From an uncultured Erysipelotrichaceae bacterium (GTDB lineage: Bacteria > Bacillota_I > Bacilli_A > RF39 > UBA660), in contig CACXCK010000046.1 in assembly GCA_902766135.1 (NCBI GenBank), positions 1 through 10,752 of the forward strand: a stretch of DNA of 10,752 nt, written 5' to 3'. Each line of letters opens with the position of its first letter. The first letter of the stretch is position 1. Of this stretch, positions 6,462 to 10,752 are shown piece after piece. The notes below the pieces were generated by a model that was not told the origin of the DNA, did no database searches, and saw nothing but the letters and a program-made list of their open reading frames with translations. Made by a program: the position numbers and the translations under genes.

Positions 6462-7100
6462 ATGGAAAAAGTAAACTATGATAAGAAGATGGAAGAAATA
6501 ATAAATAATAATAAAAACTTAGGAGTAAAGCCAAGAATACTTTTTCATACTTGTTGTGCGCCTTGTTCATCTTATTGTATTTTAAGACTTCTTCAATATT
6601 TTAATATTACTATTCTTTATTATAATCCTAATATAGAACCAGAAAGTGAATATTTAAAGAGAAAGAATGAGCAAAAAAGATTTATTAAGGAACTTCGATT
6701 AGATAATGTGGACTTTTTGGATTGTGATTATAATCATGAAGCATTTAAAGCCCTTTCTAAGGGTTTAGAGAGTGAATTAGAGGGTGGCCCTAGGTGTTTT
6801 AAGTGTTACAGAGAAAGACTTTCATATACAGCTATAAAAGCTAAAGAACTAGGTTATGATTATTTTGGAACTAGTTTAACAGTAAGTCCTTATAAGAATA
6901 GTCAAGTTTTAAATAAAATTGGTGAAGAGTTACAAAGTCTATATGGAGTTAAGTTTCTCTATAGTGATTTTAAAAAACAAAATGGATATAAAAAGAGTAT
7001 CGAACTATCTCATAAGTATAATTTATATCGCCAAGATTACTGTGGTTGTAAGTATTCTAAAGAAGAAAGAGAAAGAAAGGTCTCATTATCAAGTAATTAA
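6462..7100 (+). CDS. queH: Epoxyqueuosine reductase QueH
   Basis: QueH (formerly DUF208) reduces epoxyqueuosine in tRNA to queuosine, the last step in making the modified wobble base. It replaces QueG in many bacteria. The 212-residue protein shows the family's cysteine pattern: HTCCAPCSS (29-37), GGPRCFKCYRERL (108-120) and YCGCKYS (193-199). It also has YYNPNIEPESEY (53-64), CDYNHEAF (88-95) and TSLTVSPYKN (137-146). These cysteines bind the iron-sulfur cluster and a redox partner set in characterised homologues. It is a single-gene unit between two terminators, and no other queuosine or preQ1 gene is in the window, so queuine or preQ1 must be made or salvaged from elsewhere. The start is fixed by the ribosome site at 6448-6454. 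Confidence 0.94.
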   Translation: MEKVNYDKKMEEIINNNKNLGVKPRILFHTCCAPCSSYCILRLLQYFNITILYYNPNIEPESEYLKRKNEQKRFIKELRLDNVDFLDCDYNHEAFKALSKGLESELEGGPRCFKCYRERLSYTAIKAKELGYDYFGTSLTVSPYKNSQVLNKIGEELQSLYGVKFLYSDFKKQNGYKKSIELSHKYNLYRQDYCGCKYSKEERERKVSLSSN

Positions 7101-7135
7101 AAAAGAACTTATTCTTCGTGAAGTAAGTTCTTTTT
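7100..7135. terminator. Bidirectional terminator between queH and gatD
   Basis: AAAAAGAACTTA (7100-7111) is the exact reverse complement of TAAGTTCTTTTT (7124-7135), giving a 12-bp stem that ends in T runs on both strands. It lies directly after the queH stop, and the minus-strand gene stops in its left arm. Confidence 0.85.
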
Positions 7136-7828
7136 GTATTCATTGTAGGCTTTTTCTTCTAATTCATCGTGGTAGTATTCGTATGGCAAAGATTTTTCTT
7201 TACATAGCATGCTAATTATATGTTCGGTAAAGTGAGGATTACGAATTAAGATTGGTCCTAGTAAGTAGGTACCATAAAAATTCTTTTTGTGAATGCCTTC
7301 CTCTTTAGAATTTGGAACATACCCGGTTCCTGTTTTAACTTCAAAAAGGAATGGCTCTTTAACATATTTTAAAACACTACTACGGTTTTGAAAACCTATT
7401 ATTTCTTCAGTATTCTTACAAGTGTATGATTGTTCACCAACAATTCTAAAATCAGTTTCAAAAGCTTCATAGTCTAAGATATTTAAAGCATTGATAGTAG
7501 AATTATCTAGTTTATGATAGTTCTTACCAAAGAAGTTTATAGCGTTTCCTGTTATGATAAAAAACTTGTTGTTTTTGATAGCACTTTTAATGTCACTTTG
7601 GTATTTCATAATATTATCTAATACAAGGGTAAATGCTTCTTCGTTACCAGCCCCAATATAGAATAAATCATATTTATTAAAGTCTATTTTGTCTTCCATT
7701 GATAGATAATCTACGGAATAGGGAATACTATGCATTTTTAAGTGATGTTCTAAGGCTAAAATGTTACCATGTTCACCATAGAGGTTCATTATATCGTAGT
7801 AGAGATGAGCAATTTTAATTTTGGTCAT
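7109..7828 (-). CDS. gatD: GatD-like glutamine amidotransferase subunit lacking its catalytic residues
   Basis: GatD is the glutaminase partner of MurT: it normally frees ammonia from glutamine, which MurT uses to amidate D-Glu of lipid II to D-isoglutamine. The 239-residue length is close to family size and the fold markers are there: IAHLYYDIMNLYGEHGNILAL (from residue 6), IGAGNEEAF (58-66, normally GGGxDxEQ), INFFGKNY (97-104) and FYGTYLLGPILIRNP (184-198). The nucleophile normally lies in an ICGGYQ-like turn near residue 94; here this reads IITGNAIN with no Cys. The only cysteines are C137 and C209, elsewhere. The catalytic His of the GTYxHGP motif is Leu (L190, codon CTA at 7259-7261). 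The frame is intact, so this looks like a maintained pseudo-enzyme and not a decaying gene. It overlaps murT by 14 bases and probably forms a complex with it. Homology is firm; amidotransferase activity is doubtful. Confidence 0.85.
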   Translation of the reverse strand: MTKIKIAHLYYDIMNLYGEHGNILALEHHLKMHSIPYSVDYLSMEDKIDFNKYDLFYIGAGNEEAFTLVLDNIMKYQSDIKSAIKNNKFFIITGNAINFFGKNYHKLDNSTINALNILDYEAFETDFRIVGEQSYTCKNTEEIIGFQNRSSVLKYVKEPFLFEVKTGTGYVPNSKEEGIHKKNFYGTYLLGPILIRNPHFTEHIISMLCKEKSLPYEYYHDELEEKAYNEYKKNLLHEE

Positions 7829-9158
7829 TGTTAGCCTCCTTAATCTTTTCTTTTAATATAGCGGTCATATCAAAGCATACCATGGTGTAGATATGGCCTT
7901 TAGTTTTTTCTTCTATAATATTAGTTAAATTATCTAAATCATCAATCATTATTATTTTGTCAGGGTTAGTATTTGCATATAATAGTCTTACTCTAACATC
8001 CCATTTAAATCTTCCAATTAAAACAATAGAAGAAATATTATCATCATTTAATAATTCAAATGATACATCCCATAACCAAGAAAGATCATTAAATTTGTAA
8101 CGACGTGATACATTATCAAAACCTAGAATAACGGTTTTCTTTCCTTTTTGATTATTAATATATTGAAGACTTTGGAAGTAGCTTAAGGCATTTTCATTTT
8201 TACTTTCTAACATTGTTACTTGTCTATCATGTAAGAATAAATCTTTACCTCTTTTAGATTCAATCATATCTTTATTAACAGCATTTATGATACTTTTGTG
8301 ACTTACGCCAATTGTACTAGAAAGAGCAATAGCTGCAGTTGTAGCATAGACTGTAAATAGAAAATCTTTATTTAATTTAATTAATTCATTATTAAGAGTA
8401 AACTCTTTTTTATTTAAATTAACTTTGGTGGCTAAAAAGTCTGGGGTTCCTCTTTTAAAATCACAGTTAGGGCAGTGATAAGAACCAATGTGTCCATAGT
8501 GATAATAGTCATATATTAATTTATGATGACAACTAGGACAATAAGCTTCATCAACACTAAAGAATTTATCACCGGTGTAAGAATTATTTGTTTTATCAAC
8601 GCCATAAGTTACTATTTTACCTTTGAAATTAAGTTTTGCTTTTAAAAGAGTTGGGTCATCAGCATTAAGTATTAAAGTAGTATTTTCATCAATGGCATTA
8701 AAGATGGCATCATAAATTAAATTAGGAGAACCATTACGAGCTGGTTGGTCTCTTGTTATATTGGTTAAGACTAAATGAGTCATCTTATTTTTACCAAAGG
8801 CTAAGTGTAAATGTCTTTCATCTAGTTCTAGAAGTAAAGCTTCATGTTTAAACTTACCAAAGATATTACAATTATTTAATATTAAAGTAGTAATACCTCT
8901 TATGCCATTAGAACCACTTGCGTTATAAATAACATCAATCCCGGCATCTTTTAATATGTGGTATATCATATTAGTAGTAGTTCCTTTACCACTAGAACCA
9001 GTAACACCAATAACATATTTAGGGTATTTAATCTTTTCTAAAATGTGTTGGTTGATATTGTAGGTAATAGATCCTGGGAAGACTGTACCATTCTTATGAA
9101 ATATTTTACAGATAAAAGATAATAATTTATTTAATTCGATTTGAAATGCTCTTAACAT
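7815..9158 (-). CDS. murT: MurT-type Mur ligase (lipid II isoglutaminyl synthase subunit)
   Basis: MurT is a Mur-ligase-like ATPase that, with GatD, amidates the alpha-carboxyl of D-Glu in the lipid II stem peptide. The 447 residues show the ATP P-loop in GVTGSSGKGTTTN (51-63; the GKG form is shared with folylpolyglutamate synthases), ELDERHL (111-117) and TNITRDQ (132-138). The four-cysteine zinc ribbon characteristic of MurT is inserted in the central domain (C207, C210, C229, C232). The C-terminal MurT domain (DUF1727) has FNDLSWLWDVSFE (356-368), whose acidic residues include the expected catalytic Asp, and GRFKWDVRVRLLYA (382-395). The KNP motif seen in many MurTs is not clear here (SKNENA, 319-324). 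A hydrophobic N-terminal stretch may touch the membrane. GGAGTGAT precedes the ATG. It is first in a two-gene operon with gatD and divergent from the recombinase gene. Confidence 0.92.
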   Translation of the reverse strand: MLRAFQIELNKLLSFICKIFHKNGTVFPGSITYNINQHILEKIKYPKYVIGVTGSSGKGTTTNMIYHILKDAGIDVIYNASGSNGIRGITTLILNNCNIFGKFKHEALLLELDERHLHLAFGKNKMTHLVLTNITRDQPARNGSPNLIYDAIFNAIDENTTLILNADDPTLLKAKLNFKGKIVTYGVDKTNNSYTGDKFFSVDEAYCPSCHHKLIYDYYHYGHIGSYHCPNCDFKRGTPDFLATKVNLNKKEFTLNNELIKLNKDFLFTVYATTAAIALSSTIGVSHKSIINAVNKDMIESKRGKDLFLHDRQVTMLESKNENALSYFQSLQYINNQKGKKTVILGFDNVSRRYKFNDLSWLWDVSFELLNDDNISSIVLIGRFKWDVRVRLLYANTNPDKIIMIDDLDNLTNIIEEKTKGHIYTMVCFDMTAILKEKIKEANNDQN

Positions 9159-9175
9159 AATATCACTCCAACTTA

Positions 9176-9204
9176 ATTATATAAAAAAAAATGCTAAAAG
9201 TCAT
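9176..9204 (-). promoter_or_regulatory. Probable promoter of murT-gatD
   Basis: Read on the minus strand, ATGACT (9199-9204) and a perfect TATAAT (9176-9181) are 17 bp apart. The -35 matches TTGACA at four of six positions. Confidence 0.5.
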
Positions 9205-9210
9205 TAATAT

Positions 9211-9239
9211 TTGACGCAATTGTAATTTTTGTGTTAATC
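9211..9239 (+). promoter_or_regulatory. Candidate promoter of the tyrosine recombinase gene
   Basis: TTGACG (9211-9216) is followed after 17 bp by TTAATC (9234-9239). The -35 is strong and the -10 weak. It lies back to back with the murT promoter; the two -35 regions are separated by only six bases. Confidence 0.45.
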
Positions 9240-9247
9240 TTTTTTTA

Positions 9248-9252
9248 GAGTG
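9248..9252 (+). promoter_or_regulatory. Ribosome binding site for the recombinase start
   Basis: GAGTG (within AGAGTGATG) lies 6 bases before the ATG at 9259. The in-frame GTG at 9250 and ATG at 9253 overlap this site, so 9259 is preferred. The site is weaker than those of the wall genes. Confidence 0.5.
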
Positions 9253-9258
9253 ATGATA

Positions 9259-10137
9259 ATGAAAAAGATGATTGAAGAGTATTTAAAGTATTTAAAAAAC
9301 GTAAGAAATTATAGTTCTCATACTATAAGTTCGTATGAAAGTGATTTATTATCGTGGAGTGAGTACTTAGATAATAAAAAAATTAATTATTTACATGTTA
9401 ATAAAGATGAAATACTAGGGTATTTAAAATATTTAGATGATAATAAATATACTAATACTTCAATAGCTAGGCAGATTGCCTCTTTTAGGGGGTTTTATAA
9501 ATATTTAGAAGATAATAAGTATATTAGTACTAATCCCTTTTTAAGAATTCATAATCCTAAATTGAAAAGAAAGTTACCTAATACTTTAAATTATGAAGAA
9601 ATAAGGAAGTTATTAGATGATGTAGAATTAAAAACACCAAGAGACTATATGGAACATGCGATATTTGAACTTTTATATGCAAGTGGGATAAGAGTTAGTG
9701 AACTTGTTAATTTAGAAGAAAAGAATATAGATTTTAAAGAGATGACAATTAGAGTTTTAGGAAAAGGCAATAAAGAAAGAATAGTTTTTTTTGGAGAATA
9801 TGCTCGTGATGCCTTACTTAATTATTTGAAGTATAGGAGTGAGTTAAATATAAAGAATAATAAGTATTTATTTTTAAATAATAAAGGAGGACAGTTATCA
9901 CGTAATAGTGTATATGAAATACTTAAAAATAGAGTAGATAAGCTCTCGATTGGACATCCTGTATCTCCACATACCTTAAGACACACTTTTGCGACAGATA
10001 TGCTTCAAAATGGGGCTAGTATAAGAACTGTGCAAGAACTTTTAGGACATGAAAAACTAAGTACAACCCAGATTTATACTCATTTAACTGAAGATTATTT
10101 AAGAAAAGAATATTTAGATAAGATGCAAAGAAAATAA
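9259..10137 (+). CDS. xerD: XerD/XerC-type tyrosine recombinase
   Basis: This is a tyrosine site-specific recombinase of the Xer type, which resolves chromosome dimers at dif near the end of replication. The 292-residue length from ATG 9259 is normal for XerC/XerD. An N-terminal SAM-like core-binding domain (about 1-90, with NYSSHTISSYESDL at 17-30) is followed by the catalytic domain. All catalytic residues are visible: R145 in ASGIRVSEL, K169 in LGKGNKERIVFF, H238 and R241 in SPHTLRHTFATDML, H264 in LLGHEKLSTT and Y273 in QIYTHLT. These motifs and the lack of phage genes nearby point to a housekeeping Xer protein. XerC and XerD cannot be told apart here, and no dif site was recognised in the window. 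No terminator is evident after it. Confidence 0.92.
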   Translation: MKKMIEEYLKYLKNVRNYSSHTISSYESDLLSWSEYLDNKKINYLHVNKDEILGYLKYLDDNKYTNTSIARQIASFRGFYKYLEDNKYISTNPFLRIHNPKLKRKLPNTLNYEEIRKLLDDVELKTPRDYMEHAIFELLYASGIRVSELVNLEEKNIDFKEMTIRVLGKGNKERIVFFGEYARDALLNYLKYRSELNIKNNKYLFLNNKGGQLSRNSVYEILKNRVDKLSIGHPVSPHTLRHTFATDMLQNGASIRTVQELLGHEKLSTTQIYTHLTEDYLRKEYLDKMQRK

Positions 10138-10167
10138 TTGTTATAGATTTTTATTAAAAACTATGAT
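10138..10167 (+). promoter_or_regulatory. Candidate promoter of the secreted-protein gene
   Basis: TTGTTA (10138-10143) and TATGAT (10162-10167) are 18 bp apart, directly after the recombinase stop codon. The gene's ribosome site AGGAG (10185-10189) follows, 8 bases before the ATG. Confidence 0.45.
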
Positions 10168-10197
10168 ATATTTACTTTTAGAGTAGGAGCATAGGTT

Positions 10198-10752
10198 ATG
10201 AATAGGAAAAGGGTAATTATTATAGCTATAATTGCAATAGTACTACTAATTGGTGGCTCTTTCGCTTATTGGCGGGCTTCACTAGTCCAGACTAGTACAA
10301 ATAACATAGCAACCTCTTGTTTTGATTTAAGTTTATCTGAAAGTAACCCAATAGACTTACAAAGTGCTTTTCCAATTAAAGACTCTGAAGGTAAGACTTT
10401 AACGCCTTATGAGTTTACAATAACAAATAATTGTACAACATACGCCTATTACGAAGTGAACTTAGAAGTACTAAATAATACAAATTTAGATAGTAGATTT
10501 ATAAAGATAGAATTAGATGATGAAACACCTGTATTACTATCTAGTAAAACAGTAACTACAACAACACTTAGTAACGCCTCAACTTCATATAAACTAAAAA
10601 AAGCTTATATGAAAGCAAGTGAATCTAAAACATATCATTTAAGACTATGGATAGATGAGAGTGTTACTTTAGCAGATAACATAACCGAAAAAGAATTTTC
10701 CGGCAAAATAACTATAAGAGCGACATACAAACCAGAAGCACCAAGTTCACAA
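10198..10752 (+). CDS. Secreted or membrane-anchored protein, TasA/camelysin-like N-terminus, 3'-truncated by the window
   Basis: The open frame runs from ATG 10198 to the window end (185 codons, no stop). The N-terminus is a signal peptide or anchor: MNRKR, then a hydrophobic run from V6 to about G20, then SFAYWRASL. The pattern G-G-S-F-A-Y-W followed by TSTNNIATSCFDLSLSE resembles the GGTYAYFSD...N.F.AGTLDL start of TasA/camelysin-type secreted proteins, whose signal is cut by a SipW-type peptidase. The rest is beta-rich and Thr/Ser/Asn-rich, with PYEFTITNNC and ITIRATYKP suggesting an immunoglobulin-like or jelly-roll domain. Two cysteines (in TSCFDL and NNCTTYA) could form a disulfide. 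A good AGGAG site supports the start. The family call is a pattern resemblance; it could be another surface or pilin-like protein. The anchoring C-terminus is not in view. Confidence 0.7.
   Translation, partial: MNRKRVIIIAIIAIVLLIGGSFAYWRASLVQTSTNNIATSCFDLSLSESNPIDLQSAFPIKDSEGKTLTPYEFTITNNCTTYAYYEVNLEVLNNTNLDSRFIKIELDDETPVLLSSKTVTTTTLSNASTSYKLKKAYMKASESKTYHLRLWIDESVTLADNITEKEFSGKITIRATYKPEAPSSQ

Noticed and set aside
6919..7215. 98-codon plus-strand frame across the queH end
   Set aside because: It overlaps queH, the terminator and the gatD end in another frame, with no ribosome site.
7815..9158. FolC (folylpolyglutamate synthase) as the identity of the Mur-like ligase
   Set aside because: The GKG P-loop is FolC-like, but the four-cysteine ribbon, the DxSWxWD motif and the adjacent GatD homologue identify MurT.
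9259..10137. Phage or transposon integrase
   Set aside because: Length and motifs match chromosomal Xer proteins, and there are no attachment repeats, excisionase or phage genes nearby.
10138..10160. Terminator after xerD (TTTTTATTAAAAA)
   Set aside because: The stem is only A-T pairs with a three-base loop and no following T run; too weak to call.

Overview
The window is AT-rich, densely packed bacterial chromosome. TGA is used as a stop (murB and the ftsQ-like gene end in TGA) and tryptophan is TGG, so the standard bacterial code applies and this is not a Mycoplasma-type code. A division and cell wall (dcw) cluster in the Gram-positive order, a MurT/GatD pair, strong GGAGG-type ribosome binding sites and short intrinsic terminators together suggest a low-GC Bacillota, most likely an uncultured gut-type member of the Bacilli or Erysipelotrichia. 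That placement is inferred from gene content and composition; no marker was searched.

Region 1 (1-6413) is the peptidoglycan and division cluster: the 3' part of a class B penicillin-binding protein with a PASTA domain, mraY, an unrecognised 178-residue gene, an ftsW/spoVE-type SEDS gene on the opposite strand, then murG, murB and a divIB/ftsQ-type gene. Compared with the Bacillus order mraY-murD-spoVE-murG-murB-divIB, murD is missing from its place and the SEDS gene is inverted. The proteins serve one route: MraY makes lipid I, MurG turns it into lipid II, MurB feeds the UDP-MurNAc precursor pathway, the SEDS protein polymerises glycan, the PBP crosslinks it, and DivIB/FtsQ tethers the divisome.

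Region 2 (6414-7100) is queH, for the last step of queuosine synthesis, separated from the wall cluster by a terminator and probably read from its own promoter.

Region 3 (7100-9158, minus strand) is a murT-gatD operon, normally the enzyme pair that amidates D-Glu of lipid II. MurT looks intact. The GatD-like protein is full length but lacks both the nucleophilic Cys and the catalytic His, which is the most unexpected feature here.

Region 4 (9159-10752) holds a XerD/XerC-type tyrosine recombinase, divergent from murT, and the start of a secreted or membrane-anchored protein resembling the TasA/camelysin type, which runs off the right edge.

No gene-free stretch exceeds about 100 bases. The longest gaps are the two divergent promoter regions at 3676-3763 and 9159-9258. 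The first 85 or so bases do not read as a continuation of the PBP gene and may be an assembly-edge artefact or a real disruption.
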